Assembly (NCBI GenBank): GCA_033980235.1
Contig: CM067075.1
Location: 23,197,061 to 23,261,060, forward strand
Direction: 5' to 3'
DNA from: Diadema setosum
Taxonomy: Eukaryota; Echinodermata; Echinoidea; Diadematoida; Diadematidae
Length of the DNA stretch: 64,000 nt
The notes under the pieces: model-generated
Database searches by the model: none
Seen by the model: the letters and a program-made list of their open reading frames with translations, nothing else
Told to the model about the DNA's origin: nothing
Shown here: positions 1 to 12,379 of the stretch, piece after piece
Numbering within the stretch: position 1 is the first letter of the stretch
Layout of the letters: every line of letters begins with the position of its first letter
Program-made: the position numbers and the translations under genes

Positions 1-490
1 TACAATAATGGTAATGATGTTAGTGATTGAAATGATATAAAGCAATAATAATAACAGTGAAGCGTTCTCTAGGAGATTCTCAGAGACTTGTACAGAACCG
101 AATGATAGCCCTACGCAATGGATTGAAAATTATTCTTCAAAATTCACATTACTTGAAATCTCACACAGCGATGATAAAACAAAAGCTAAATCACCTGCAA
201 GGTATTAATTGGTATGTTTGATTGGTCAATAAAGGAGAGAGAAATAGGTGGTTTTTCTTCTTCGCAGCAAAGATTATATTGGATTATTAATATTATGTGT
301 ACATGTTCTGTCTATCTGACCAACATGTACTAAATAAAACGAAAAAGAAAATACATGTATATTCATAAGGACTAGTTTCACAGGTGAATTAATGATGCTT
401 ATTTTATACGGTTAAATCATACCTGATGCTATAGTACAAAATTCTACAAGTTCTATGTATCTCCCATGGCTTTTTTCTAAGATTCGTTAT

Positions 491-690
491 TAAAGGGATG
501 GTAAAGTTATGACTGAGATGGGGGATCCAGATTCTAACTTTATGTGAGATAATTAGAAACCACTCATGAACTTCACAAAAAAGAAAGAGGAATGAAGAGG
601 AATTCTGAGTTTATTTGATGAAAGTCGATTTCGAAATGGCTGAGATATCAAAAAAACAAAGTAAAAACAAAGTACACGGAAGATGTTCAT
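491..690 (+). repeat. Half copy of a palindromic MITE (TTAAAGGGATGGTAAAG family)
   Basis: This carries the left terminus TTAAAGGGATGGTAAAG and the subterminal block down to GAAATGGCTGAGATATC, then diverges near 690. Fuller copies with both inverted halves are at 6,807-7,174, 20,893-21,313 and 33,718-34,112. Only the left half remains here. Confidence 0.65.
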
Positions 691-1539
691 CATCGTGGTT
701 AGAAACTGAAGGAAATGAAGATGATCTTTTGTCCCACGAAGCGAGGTAAACACGAAAGAATGAATACGACACAAATGACCGAAATGATGATAAAAAGGTT
801 AAATCACATTCAAGGTTTAATTGGTCAATTAATAGAGAAATATGTGGTGCTTTTTTACTTTGTCTGCAAAGCTTATTTTACATTACCAATATTATGTGTA
901 AATGTTCTATCTGGCCTACATGCACTAAAATATAAGAAAATGGAAGTATACTCATTAATGTCTTATGAGTAATTTCACATGTGAATCAATAATGCTTACT
1001 TTATAAGAGTAAATCATACCTGATGCTACATTTCAAAATTTGGTGTACAAGTCATCCATTATCTCACATTTCTTGTTCTTTTACATTCGTGATTCAATAA
1101 TGACAGTAATCATTTGAAAATAACAGAAAAATAGTGTATCTCCACATGGCAAAATGCTTGATGATATATTCAACCTCCCTTCCCATTGCATGGTTAAAAT
1201 GTTACTTGAACTATTAAATGTGGAAGTAACGGTGGTATCTGGTATTGCAAAGATTTGGGATATCACTCTCGTAGTTCTGACCTAGTACATACCATTTAAG
1301 TGATGGAGATACTTGCATCTTCCGAGATGGTAAGTTAAACTTTTACTTATTTTTTATACGTTCTTATACTTCGTTATCTTAACTATTTCATTTTCACTTC
1401 TCATACATTAACACATCCTTATCCTGCGGACTTTCACCTGAAGTTTGTTATTATTGTTGCTTTGACTACTAATCAAACCAAACTGAATCAGCGAGTAGGA
1501 TTTTTTTAACTGTTTTCCCATATTGTGTAGAGTTAAAAT

Positions 1540-2520
1540 CAGTGGCGTATCTGGGGGGGGGGGGGGCAAGGGGGGCACGTGCCCCGGGCGCCACTCCTTG
1601 GGGCGCAAAAAACGAAAAAAAAAAAGAGAAGAGGAAGAAAAAAAAAACGAAGAAGAAGAAGAAAAGAAAAATGAAAAGAAGAAGAAGAATAAGAATAAAA
1701 AACTCATCCGGAAGGAGGGGGGGGGGGGGCAGAAAACCAAATCAAACAAGATAGAAACAAAACATGATGATGACGCGGACAAAATGACAATGTTTATTTT
1801 GTTCACACAAGAATTCCATGTTCTGTAAGCTGAAATACAAACATTTTCGGCTCGCTCGCTGCGCTCGCTCACCAAAATTTATATAAAAAAAGAAAGTAAG
1901 AACAAAACGTGGTGATGACGCGGACAAAATGACAATGTCTATTGTGTTCACACATGTCATTTCATATTTAGCAGGAAAAATGTTACACGGAGCAGCGACT
2001 GCAATTTCATTCGTTCTGAAGCGATCGCCGATTGGATCAAAAGAGGACGCCAACGGTTTCGAACATACGGGGGGGGGCAAAAAAATAAAAAAGATAAGAA
2101 CAAAACGTAATGATGACGCGGAAATATATAAATTTCGGCTCCCTCGCTCGTACTAATTTAAAGTATTTCTTCAAGAACTCAGTTTGTTGGTATAAATCGT
2201 TATCTATAAGGTCGTCACTGTATCTTGATTAGAATTGTAAGATTTAACAAGCAAAACAATGACAAGAATCCCATGTTTTGTATAAGCTGAAATACAAAAA
2301 ATTTTCGGCTCGCTCGCTGCGCTCGTTCGCCAAAATTTATCAAAATTCATTACATTTAAATGACCCTCAAAAGACCCCTTTTAAGTGCTTGAAAAGCATA
2401 TCATGTGGACTTTGTTTAAAGTCCCTACCGGGATGGGGTTGGGGTTGAACATTTTTTCAGAAATTACGGGCGCAATTTTCGCGCTTGCTCCGGGCGCCGT
2501 TTTCCCTAGATACGCCACTG
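1540..2520. mobile_element. Non-autonomous hAT-like DNA transposon (981 bp)
   Basis: The ends are inverted: CAGTGGCGTATCT at 1,540-1,552 and AGATACGCCACTG at 2,508-2,520. An 8 bp direct repeat GTTAAAAT flanks it at 1,532-1,539 and 2,521-2,528. The paralogous flank at 22,105-22,112 has a single GTTAAAAT and no insert, so the boundaries are confirmed by an empty site inside the window. Eight-base duplications and CA-starting ends fit the hAT superfamily. No transposase is encoded; the interior holds G-runs, purine-rich low complexity and GCTCGCTCGCTGCGCTCGCT-type motifs. Confidence 0.85.
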
Positions 2521-3591
2521 GTTAAAATCGACACACAAGTTTCACTTGAAACAATGTTACAGATATCTTGTCACGGTCTATGTGTGCTTATGACTTTGTA
2601 TGAACGACGAGGATGTGCTTGTGTAATGAAGCGCAATAAGTGTCTAAAACCCTCACGATATCATTGTCACGAATTGTGTATATCTTTAGCATTAGCAGGG
2701 ACTGTATTTGTAAGGAAGAATTTATGTAATTGGATCTCTTCTGACATTTGTTTAGCACGTCAAATTCACATTCAGCTTAAAGCAGTGCCTCGTGACCAAT
2801 TAAAACGGTGTATTGTTAGTAAAAATTATATCTACGCAAACCTACTCTTGTGAGCAACGTATCTTGTGAGCCCAACTTTTTTTTTACAATAATTGTATCC
2901 TCTTCAGCAACTCAGAATACAATTGTCATGCCACCACCTTACCGTAAAATTTATACAGAAGTATAATCACTGTGAAATGTTTCCTGTGTGAATTTGTTCA
3001 TGCTCCCTACCAAGCATGCACGCACCAAGATGTAAATCCACCAAACTGCTGTATATATAGGATCTATTTATTACGTGTTTTCTGGTGTGCTGTTTCATGA
3101 AACATGAATTGCAGTTAGATTGAATGGTAGGCGTGTAATAGGGAGAATAAAGTTGTAGGACAAAGGGAATACAAAATGCAAGTTGTAGAATCGAAAATTA
3201 TATCTAAGAGGCTGTGATAAAAAAAAAAATTAGCTGCTTTGTGCCAGTATATAAGACGTTCGTTAGGTGCTTTGTATATTCGGGAGAAATATGCTGTGTT
3301 CTGAGGGTCTTTACACGAAATTAGTCGGAAGCTTTGCAGACATAAGTTTATCAGAGTATGCATCGATGAAAGTATTAACTCGTGGAAATGGCATGTGCAA
3401 AGTTTTCTACTTTACATGCAATGCCTTTAGTCTAGCCACGAATTGCTGAGTGCAATCAGGTCTGTACGCATTTTCGTTTTTAATCATCCTTTTAAGGCGG
3501 CACACACGGAATGCACAGTAATGTCGTTGTCTTTCTAGAAAGTCAAGGTAACATTGTACATTTTATTGTAAGCAAAACAAAAGGCCAACTT

Positions 3592-4545
3592 TATTATTGA
3601 AGCTGCACTGCTCTTTGTAACACAGAAAATATTTGAAGATTTTGTTTATTTGTTTGAGCCTCTTATGCCAGGCAAAGTTTTATCAGTATTTAAGTTTGTC
3701 GACTGCAGCAGGGAAATTAGACTATTGTGCGATCTTGCCAGCTCTTACAATGTACATAATTACAAAATATTGTATTTTTTTTTTCGGTTCTAATCTTTGT
3801 AAATACTCGTCTCCCTTATTATCGCTTTGACGGTGTGACGCAATTGAGCAGAAGGCAGAATGATGTCGTGTATTTACACCCTCAGTAGTACTAGATCCAA
3901 ATACGACCACACACTGATAGACGAAGAACAAGCCAGGGGCGGATCCAGGAATTCTGTAAAGAGGGGGCGCCTTTACAAAATCAAAGCGGGAGGGGGCACA
4001 CACACCCTTACCTATTTTTTTTTTTTGCTCTTAATTTCTTTTGTTTTAACAATTGAATTATTATTGAAGCTGCACTGCTCTTTGTAATACAGAAAATATG
4101 TGAAGATTTTGTTTGTTTGTTTGTTTGCTTGTTTGTTTGAGCCTCTTATGCCAGGCAAAGGTTTATCAGTATTTAAGTTTGTCGACTGCAGCAGGGAAAT
4201 TAGACTATTGTGCGATCTTGCCAGCTTTCACAATGTACATAATTAAAAAATATTGTATTTTTTCCGGTTCTAATCTTTGTAAATACTCGCCTCCCTTATT
4301 TTCGCTTTGACGGTGTGACGCAATTGAACAGAAGGCAGAATGATGTCGCGTATTTACACCCTCAGTAGTACTATATCAAAATGCGACCACACACTGATAG
4401 ACAAAGAACAAGCCAGGGGCGGATCCAGGAATTCCGTAAAGAGACACACACCCTTTTCCCATTTTTTTCTTTTAATTTCTTTTGTTTAAAAAAAAAGATA
4501 AAGTGGGCGCCCGGTGCGCTCCCCCTGGATCCGCCACTGCAAGCG
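3592..4545 (+). repeat. Local tandem duplication, unit about 470-480 bp
   Basis: Two consecutive copies begin near 3,592 and near 4,060 at ATTATTGAAGCTGCACTGC and run through TGCCAGGCAAAG, the AATATTGTAT block and the CAGGGGCGGATCC element end. The paralogous flank has one copy (from about 23,235), so the duplication is private to this flank. The first unit lacks the right end of the embedded element, placing the breakpoint inside it. Confidence 0.75.
4414..4539. mobile_element. Short TIR element, CAGGGGCGGATCC family (126 bp)
   Basis: It starts CAGGGGCGGATCCAGG and ends CCTGGATCCGCCACTG, which are imperfect inverted ends. A 5 bp repeat CAAGC abuts both sides (4,409-4,413 and 4,540-4,544). 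The 5 bp duplication could be a decayed 8 bp hAT duplication. The orthologous element at 23,590 shows it predates the duplicon. Non-coding. Confidence 0.6.
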
Positions 4546-5910
4546 ATCTGGTTAACGGATAACGGCGACTGTTTTTTCTTCAGTTCTTGTGTGTAGTATT
4601 TCGTGATAGAGAAGCTTTGCTTCTTTTTTTGTTTCTTTCCATCTGTATCAATGGTAATCAAAGCGCCGACGCAGACTTTATTTCACCCGTAGTTGTATGG
4701 AGAGATTTTTCTTCTTTCTTTTTTTTTTTAAATCAAGGTATGTGATACACGGAGATACGTGTGTGGACATGCATGATTTGAATGAGATCACGAAAACAAA
4801 ATATATGTGCTGGTATATGTCCATATGTATGCGGATGTGTATACGTGGGACTATGTCATTTATTTGAAGGTAAAATGCGAATATGCCACAGACGGTTAGC
4901 AATAATTTGATTCCGATAATCTCTATAAAGTCAGGAAGAAAATCACCTTCACATTTTGTAAATTTACCGAATGATAAAGCGATACTGTCCTTAAGTCACA
5001 CGAATACATGTATATCACTTTGTAAGGAATTTGCAAAAAAAAAAAGTGAATTAAAAAAAGAGGTCATAGAAACCTGTTTGATGCACAGTTACTGTGCGAC
5101 AAACACAATAGACTGTATATGTAAAAAAAAAAATAAGTTGTTATATTTCATATCGTTATTGTATATTGTGTACATACCCTAGCGATGTTTTAACAACTGA
5201 ATAAACATCTACAAAAAGATTTGCATATTATTATTGTAAAACTAGTTATCCTGTGTTTTTCTTCAATGCGATGGGGTATCTAAAGAAAGGCATGTTGCAA
5301 ATTATATTTATATGTATATCAGAAAAAAGATCATCCAACTTTGGAGGGCTACTATTTCACCATTGTCAGCTATGGAGAGCTTAATGTTGGTTGTGAGGAA
5401 AGAGAGACTCCTCTTCTTTCCATTGATACTTAATTATATTGACTAATGTCACGCATGACTGAGTACATGAACTTTAAAGACAACAATGACAAATTGCACT
5501 TTTTCCAAGCTTTATCACCATGAAGTCCATTTTTATTCTGTTCACATTCAACACAAACGACAAACCATGTCATGAATATAAAGAGAGAAAAATTGGTAGC
5601 CTTTGTGGGAGTTATCAAGATATCGACAACGTGGCTATGTTGAACGTTATGGACCATAAAAGGCTAAAAGAAACCCTAAACACAAACCTGCAGTTGTGTA
5701 GGCTGGCTTGTTAATTTGACCATTTTCACTGACAGATCTCATCCACTCAGCGAGACATTCATTGTTTCTTTCACGATAACACTCAAACTTGGAAAAAGCT
5801 CATGTGCTCAGTCGTGTATGACATTTGTCAACATAATTAGGTACCATTTGATGGAGGAAGAGTTCTTCTTTCCTCACAACCAACATTGTGCTCTCCATAG
5901 CGGTTACAGC

Positions 5911-6382
5911 TCGTTATTCCGAAGGTTCGTTATTCCGAAGGTTCGTTATTCCGAAGATTCGTTATTCCGAAGGTTCGTTAATCCGAAAATGAAATAAGGT
6001 TCGTTATTCAGAAGGTTCATTAATACGAAAATGATACAAGGTTCGTTATTCCGAAGCTTCGTTTAATAATCCGAAAATTAAATAAGATCTGCTATTCCGA
6101 AAGTTCGTTAATCCGCAAACGAAATAAGGAACGTTAATCCGAAAATGTAATAGGGTTCGTTTTTCCGAAGGTTCGTTAATCCGAAAATGAAATAAGGTTC
6201 GTTATTCAGAAAGTTCGTTGATCCGAAAATAATAATAGGATCGTTATTCCGAAGGTCCGTTAATCCGAAAATGAAACAAGGTTCGTTATTCTGAAGGTTC
6301 GTTGATCCGAAAATAAGAATAGGCTCGTTATTCCGAAGGTTCGTTGATCCGAAATAAAATATGACTCATAAATTCCGAATAA
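5911..6382 (+). repeat. Left minisatellite arm of the foldback-like insertion
   Basis: Degenerate tandem array alternating a 16 bp unit TTCGTTATTCCGAAGG with a roughly 26 bp unit (TTCGTTAATCCGAAAATGAA plus ATAAGG). The core TTCG...CGAA is itself an imperfect palindrome. The same array occurs reverse-complemented at 14,595-15,183. Confidence 0.85.
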
Positions 6383-6659
6383 AGGAGTAAAATTCTTGTC
6401 GTGACAAAATATTGTGTTTGAATTAGAATACTGTCTTATGTGTTCGTTGACACCTTTCATTCCTCATCTCTTTCAATTTCTATATATACCCTTGACTTTA
6501 TTAACTCGACGTCTTTTACATGTGCGTTATATTATTCATTTTCTAAGAAGAAATGCATGTACATAAAAGAAACTACAACTTTTCTGTGTAAAACCCGATT
6601 TTGGACACATAGTAAGGTGTATACTGTTTGGATATTTAAGTTAGGATACCCATTGTTAG

Positions 6660-6661
6660 AA

Positions 6662-6722
<61 letters not shown>

Positions 6723-6806
6723 AGAGCTGTCAGTTTGCATGCATTTCACTTTCTTTAAACACACAAATTTTTTTTCTTGGGGGGGGGGGGTGGCCGCGGT
6801 CACCAT
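6660..6806. repeat. (TA)n microsatellite and poly-G run
   Basis: About 50 bp of alternating TA at 6,667-6,718, then a run of G at 6,779-6,790. No coding content. Confidence 0.8.
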
Positions 6807-7174
6807 CTTAAAAGGGGAAGGCATATTCCAACTTTCTTTTGTGAGATAATGAAAAACTGCTTATGAAATATGAAAGAGCATGTAATTGTACAAGGACTTC
6901 AAAGTTTATTCGATGAAATTGGTTTTGAAATGGCCGAGATATCCAAAGCAAACGGATCCTAATAAAACGTTGGGCCCACCTTTTGTTTAGCCCATTGTGT
7001 TTTACATTTTTGTTTGTGTATCCTGGCCATTTCAAAAACCAATTTTGATACAACAAACTTTGAATTTATTTTAGAATTATATCCTTTTTGAATTTCTCAG
7101 GTGATTCCTAATTGTCTTGCCAAAAGTTAAAATTTGCATCTCCCATCTCAACCAAAACTATATTATCCCTTTAG
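6807..7174. repeat. Palindromic MITE (TTAAAGGGATGG family), diverged copy
   Basis: Two inverted halves: AAGTTTATTCGATGAAATTGG then GAAATGGCCGAGATATCC near 6,902-6,944, mirrored by GGCCATTTCAAAAACCAATT and AAACTTTGAATT near 7,023-7,066. It ends in CATCTCCCATCTCAACC and CCCTTTAG. The left terminus is degraded. Confidence 0.65.
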
Positions 7175-7405
7175 AATGCCTTGCCTCTATGAAATAACCA
7201 TGATTCTGTATAAGACATTAATACCCCAGAAGATCGATACAAGCCTCAACACACATACACACAGACACAAAATAAAAAGGGGACTAACTGCAAGCACCTC
7301 ACGAAAACAAGACACACTGCGTCATTTGATATTGGTACAAAAAAAAAATATATGTATAGATGTCGCCGATTATATAGCTCGTTATCATACGAACAATCAT
7401 AATTT

Positions 7406-9305
7406 TTTCAATTCAATTCAATTCAATGCGATTTTATTTCAAATCAAAAGAAGCATAACAGTTGGTCCGCAGACTAATAGTGTCATGCGTACAGAATAAA
7501 AATACATGCATGATTACAGAACATTCACACTCCAAGAAAAAATCAACAAGTTAAAAAAACCTATTAAATTATTCAGTCATACTATATCATACAAAGTGTA
7601 TTCCTTACAGTCCTACAATTATGCATTACATTTACACAAGATTAAAACTGGATACACATGTGGTGTATTGCTGTAAACATACATATTGATGCAGACATTC
7701 AAAAACAGACAATATACAATGTCATGTACTATGGCTAGAGCAGAATAAATTTCCACATGCAACATAACGAATAAAAAAACAACAACATTAAATCAGCGGA
7801 TGTATAGTACCATATATGAAAAAAACGAAAATACAACAGTTCATATCCTTGAAAAATAAAACAAACAAACATTGCACTGATATCAAATCACCTTTCAGCA
7901 CTATATATCATTGGTATCGTATTACTATTGCACTGCACTTCAGAAAAAAAAATATATCACATGGTGGTAGTATGAAATTGGACATACCATGTAAATAAAC
8001 TGTACACATACACGCACAACAATGAGAAACAGGAAATACATGTGTGTATATCATAACAAATATGAAATTACCATGAATCCAGAAAAAAACACATCAATAA
8101 AACATACCCCTTTTACTAAAATATTATCTTCATCAACATAACCATACACAGATATACACTCATAACTATATATGATAAACAGATGTATCATGTACGTACA
8201 TATAAACAGCGTAAAGATAGAAACGCCGGTTTCAATCTATTTGTACATTATATCCTTATTACTAACAGATATAATTTCAACAATATATAATAATAAAATC
8301 AGATTTCATTCAAATATAAAAATTGCAATTCCAATTTTCAAAAATTGATTCTACATAACTATTTATTTCTTGGTTTATCAAATTACAAAATGCATTGGGC
8401 ACAATGAGGCTTTATCTGTTCAACTTACCAATGAGTAATGCTCTTGCAAAATGTTCAAAAGTTTCACAATTACCGAAGTACTTGATGACCCAACTCTATA
8501 AAAAATATAAATCACAAGATTCCAAATGCAAATACATGATGAAATAACAAATTTCTCAAAAATTTCATAATTGTTGAAATACTTGATTGCACACATCTTA
8601 TTCTTGATACAAAATGCATTGGGCACAATGAGGCTTTATCTGTTCAACTAACCAATGAGTAATGCTCTTGCAAAATGTTCAAAAGTTTCACAATTACCGA
8701 AGTACTTGATGACCCAACTCTATAAAAAATATAAATCACAAGATTCCAAATGCAAATACATGATGAAATAACAAATTTCTCAAAAATTTCATAATTGTTG
8801 AAATACTTGATTGCACACATCTTATTCTTGATACAAAATGCATTGGGCACAATGAGGCTTTATCTGTTCAACTTACCAATGAGTAATGCTCTTGAAAAAT
8901 GTTCAAAAATTTCACAATTACCGGAGTACTTAATTACCCAACTCTATAAAAAATAAAGATGAGATTCCAAATGCAAATACATAATAAAATAACAAATTTC
9001 TCAAAAATTTCATAATTGTTGAAATACTTGATTGCACACATCTTATTCTTAATACAAATATATCAATTCACGTATGAAAGAAACATAGTAAAATTTGTTA
9101 TTGTTCTAATTATAGTTAAATGATGTATATACAATTACAGAGAATTCAAGAGGCTCGCAATTGCTGGGATGCTTGATTGTGCGTACCTTTTTGTTCTGAT
9201 TTTTGGCAGTGTTAATTTGTGACCATTTCGGAGTCCTGTTCGAGATACAGATTGTCTACTTGAGGGAAGCAGACCTCTATGTCTGTCAGAGAACAACAGA
9301 GATTT
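7406..9305 (-). mobile_element. Probable 3' region of a minus-strand LINE with pentamer tail
   Basis: On the minus strand this follows the RT relic at 9,306-10,266 and ends in AATAAAATCG then (ATTGA)n at 7,406-7,428, a tail like those of the plus-strand elements ending near 20,060 and 39,206. AT-rich, no reading frame. Continuity with the RT relic is inferred from orientation only; the 224 bp tandem repeats inside could be a separate event. Confidence 0.5.
8386..9060. repeat. Three tandem copies of a 224 bp unit
   Basis: The unit starts at ACAAAATGCATTGGGC. The first two copies (from 8,386 and 8,609) are almost identical, differing at a T/A in the CAACTTACC block; the third (from about 8,833) carries several substitutions and a small deletion. 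The two matching 68-codon open frames here are by-products of the repeat. Confidence 0.9.
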
Positions 9306-10266
9306 TCAAAAGCTCAGGATGAGGTCTGTTTGACGAGACTCCAGGGTTTGGATGTCATACAACACTAAGAGTTCATCATAATGATGTTTCTCAGGAGAGG
9401 CGATCATGCGAAGAGCCCGCTTTTGAACTCTCTCGATTCTGGTGGACTGATGCGCGGTGATGCTGCTTCCCCAGACTGGAGCACAGAATTCCATCAAGGG
9501 GCGTATGTATGTTGTGTAGACGAACACCAAATCATCACGAGAAACTCCGAATGATTTCAACATGGTAAGAATGTACAGGCGGCGAGATGCTTGTGAGATC
9601 ACGTGATCAACCTGAGCATCCCACTTCAGGTTGGCTTGTATAATCACACCAACCAGACGAAGGGCAGGTACTGCTTCCAGTGCTGTGCTTTCAAGCATGA
9701 TAACAGGCGGAGCTGGAGCATTGCGTAGGAAGCTAACATGCATGATCTTGCATTTCTCAGGTTTGGGCGTCATACCACTGACGGAACACCACTGTGACAA
9801 GGTGTCCACCTGCAAATGGAGCTGACCAGCATGAGATTTGTGTCGTATGTCTACAAGTGACAGATCATCAACATACTTCCATCTCCTCTCGGTGCTCATT
9901 GCAGCATCGTTGATCATGATGAGGAAGATTATTGGTCCCCTGAGGAACTCCACACGTGAGCTTCTGCTCGGTCGAAGATGTGCCACAATACTTCACTGTT
10001 TGAGTGCGACAAGACAAGAAGCTTGAAATAACAGGAATGATAGCTGGGCGGACACCATGCTCCATCATCTTGCAAAGTGCTATAGAGTGATCAATTAAGT
10101 CAAATGCTTTTAGGAAGTCAATAGTGCAGAGAGTGGCCTCGTATCCTGGTCTCTCAAGTCTTCGATAGACCTCATCGAGAAGACTCACAAGATAGGGGCT
10201 CACAGAACTGCCCGTCATATTCCCAAATTGCTGTGGGTCAATCATCGGCTTGACATCTGCCATCAT
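9306..10266 (-). pseudogene. Non-LTR retrotransposon reverse transcriptase, frameshifted relic
   Basis: Two overlapping minus-strand frames together give part of a LINE reverse transcriptase. Frame 10,266-9,868 holds the finger and palm start with FLKAFDLIDH (motif A, catalytic Asp in KAFD) and CGVPQGT (motif B). Frame 9,986-9,306 continues with GPIIFLIMIND, KYVDD (motif C) and the thumb region ending GVQ/SRR-type LRMIASPE. The frame changes just after CGVPQGT near 9,925-9,940, where an intact protein would read QGTILGPI. The endonuclease and the start of the RT are absent. Clearly non-LTR; clade not assigned. It lies inside the 9.3 kb insertion and is not expected to be active. Confidence 0.88.
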
Positions 10267-12027
10267 CTATTCTGCTAGGAAACCCTCAAAAACACGGGCA
10301 AGGATAGGATTTAGGAGTAATTGAATCATGATTCTGAGTGCTAAAAATAACCATTATGAAGGTGGACGATGTGAGCTCATAATGAACCGCTGCACATCGA
10401 AGATCCCGACTAGAGTATGGAGAAGGTGGGACATGGAATGGAGCACTAATATTTCAAACTTACAATTGATGTCCTCATTGACTCAACAACAGTAAAAAAA
10501 AAAAAAAAAATATTGGTTTGAGATACACGTTGTACTGTTGTATGAACTTAACTATGTAAACGAAAAAACGACCAAACCACTGTAAAATTTCAGGGAAACT
10601 CGAAGCAAATTTTACAAAAGTAATATCAAACTTGCCCCATCTCTGGGGATAATGGCACTGAAAGGGCTTACTCGCCAGTTTTTACTCGTGAAAGGGCGTA
10701 GTACGCCGTGGACCCCATCGGCAGCCATTATAGTATGCCAACCGCTGTGAAGGAAATTCTTCCTCCCTTTCATCTTTTTTTTTTTCAGTTTTAAAGTGAA
10801 AAAAGGGATGTGTTGAAAACCTCATGATGTCATATGTAAGTTTGATTCCTGCTTGTTACTGTAAAAAATGAAGACATTACCTTTATTTTCCCATTTTTAC
10901 TCCCTCATACATAGTTCGTGCTATCGAGAACGCGGTCTTCTCCCCCCCCCCCCCGCCTCTCTCTCTCTCCTGCCAACATAATGAACAAGTTGTTCAATCT
11001 GTGTAAAAGCACCACATTCGGCTTATAATATTCAAACAGATTTTGCTAATGAGCCTTTCTGAAATCTGGCGTCTTCTCCCGTTGCCATGGCAACATTAAA
11101 AAAAATCGCGTGTTTCCAGTGATATGATACCATTGTTAAAGAAAAGTGGCTCACTTTATACTGCTGGAATTACTTGTTCTATTGCAATACAAGTCCAAAT
11201 TATTCCCTTATTTCTTCTCATGTTGCCATGGTAACACATTGTTTTTGAAAAGAATATACCTTTACTCATTTTACAGTAGCAAGGGTGCCAAAAGTGACTA
11301 AAAATTTATGGACTTACAGCCACCTGTTCAAATGCAATCGAAATGGGAATGATGAACAATCGCTGTTGCCATGGTAACACTTAAAATGTTTTTATAATGA
11401 AATAATGTAAAAACTTGAAGTAAGTGTCTGAAAATATCTCTTTCAGTTTAAAGCTTTGTTTGCCATTAGTATCTTGGTTATACAAAGTCACATTTTCCCT
11501 AGGGCATGGTGATTGGTATAGCAACGACTGTGCAGAAATATTGATAGAACAAGGGCACTGGCATCAACCATAGCTTATATCACTAAATACACAATGCTCC
11601 AACTATGGCTCACTGAAACTAAAACTTAGTGGTCTAGCGTTTACTATGATGCCTGTTTAGCAATCATGAAGCTCCAAATATTTTTCCATACTTGCTTGAA
11701 CATCCAGTTAATAGAACGTTCCAACGATATATACCATAAGTAATATAAGAACAATAATTTCTGTATGAAAGGAAACTATTTTCATAAGCTTGGGAGTAGG
11801 CTGGGACGTCGTCCTAGCCCCGAACCCCAAGCTGTAATGCGCTTGAATGACGGCTAAAATGATTGTGCATCTTATTTGATGAAATGACCTATTATTCGAA
11901 CTTCCATCTTCAAATATAAAGAATATCAACCTGAGAATCAACCTTTCTCAGGTATAATAATTATGGACAAATACAATGTGCGGCGTCATATACATACCTT
12001 TGAAAAGAATGCTATACAGCGCCCATG
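10267..12027. other. Intergenic stretch without a recognised gene
   Basis: No open frame resembles a known protein. Contents seen: poly-A near 10,495, poly-C with CT repeats at 10,941-10,968, a repeated AGGGCTTACTCGCCAG / AAAGGGCGTAGTACGCC block near 10,663-10,715, and three X-box-like palindromes (separate entry). Confidence 0.6.
11081..11378. promoter_or_regulatory. Three RFX/X-box-like palindromes
   Basis: GTTGCCATGGCAAC at 11,081-11,094, GTTGCCATGGTAAC at 11,222-11,235 and again at 11,365-11,378. These match the RFX X-box pattern GTTNCCATGGNAAC. Spacing is about 140 bp each time, so they may mark a diverged tandem repeat rather than a regulatory cluster. No gene starts nearby. Confidence 0.35.
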
Positions 12028-12379
12028 GTTAAAGGGATGGTGTAGTATTGGTTTAGGTGAGGATTCAGCATTTAACATTTTGCGAGATACTTAGAAACTG
12101 CTTTATGAAAAGATAAAGAGCATACAATTCTAAGGTGAGTTCAACGTTTATGTGATAAAAATCCGTTTTGAAATGGCCGAGATATCGCAAAACAAAGTAA
12201 AACAAAGCGATCTCAATATAAGGGTGGTCCCAGTCACCTTTTATCAAGATTGCCTGATTTTTTGATATCTTTATGAAATAAACTTTGAATTCCTCTTACA
12301 ATTATATGCTCTTCCATATTTCATAAGAGATTTCTCATCACACACACACACACACACACACACACATCATCATCATCAT

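Larger units (their letters stand above)
1..5901. other. TLR duplicon, downstream flank, copy 0
   Basis: No gene is visible. This stretch is collinear with 20,480-26,294, and its beginning also with 33,219-35,505. Landmarks include GCGTTCTCTAGGAGATTC near 61 (also 20,485 and 33,280) and the AATCTCTATAAAGTCAGG block near 4,918 (also 25,227). Because the equivalent sequences at 20,480 and 33,219 lie downstream of TLR genes, I infer a further TLR copy just left of the window. Differences from the flank at 20,480 are discrete insertions, listed separately. Confidence 0.8.

Noticed and set aside
1408..1875. Open frames rich in Ser/Phe or Lys/Glu
   Set aside because: They come from the purine-rich low-complexity interior of the hAT-like element on both strands.
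5911..6382. CRISPR-like regular repeat array
   Set aside because: The repeats are contiguous and degenerate with no unique spacers, the genome is clearly animal, and the array has an inverted partner.
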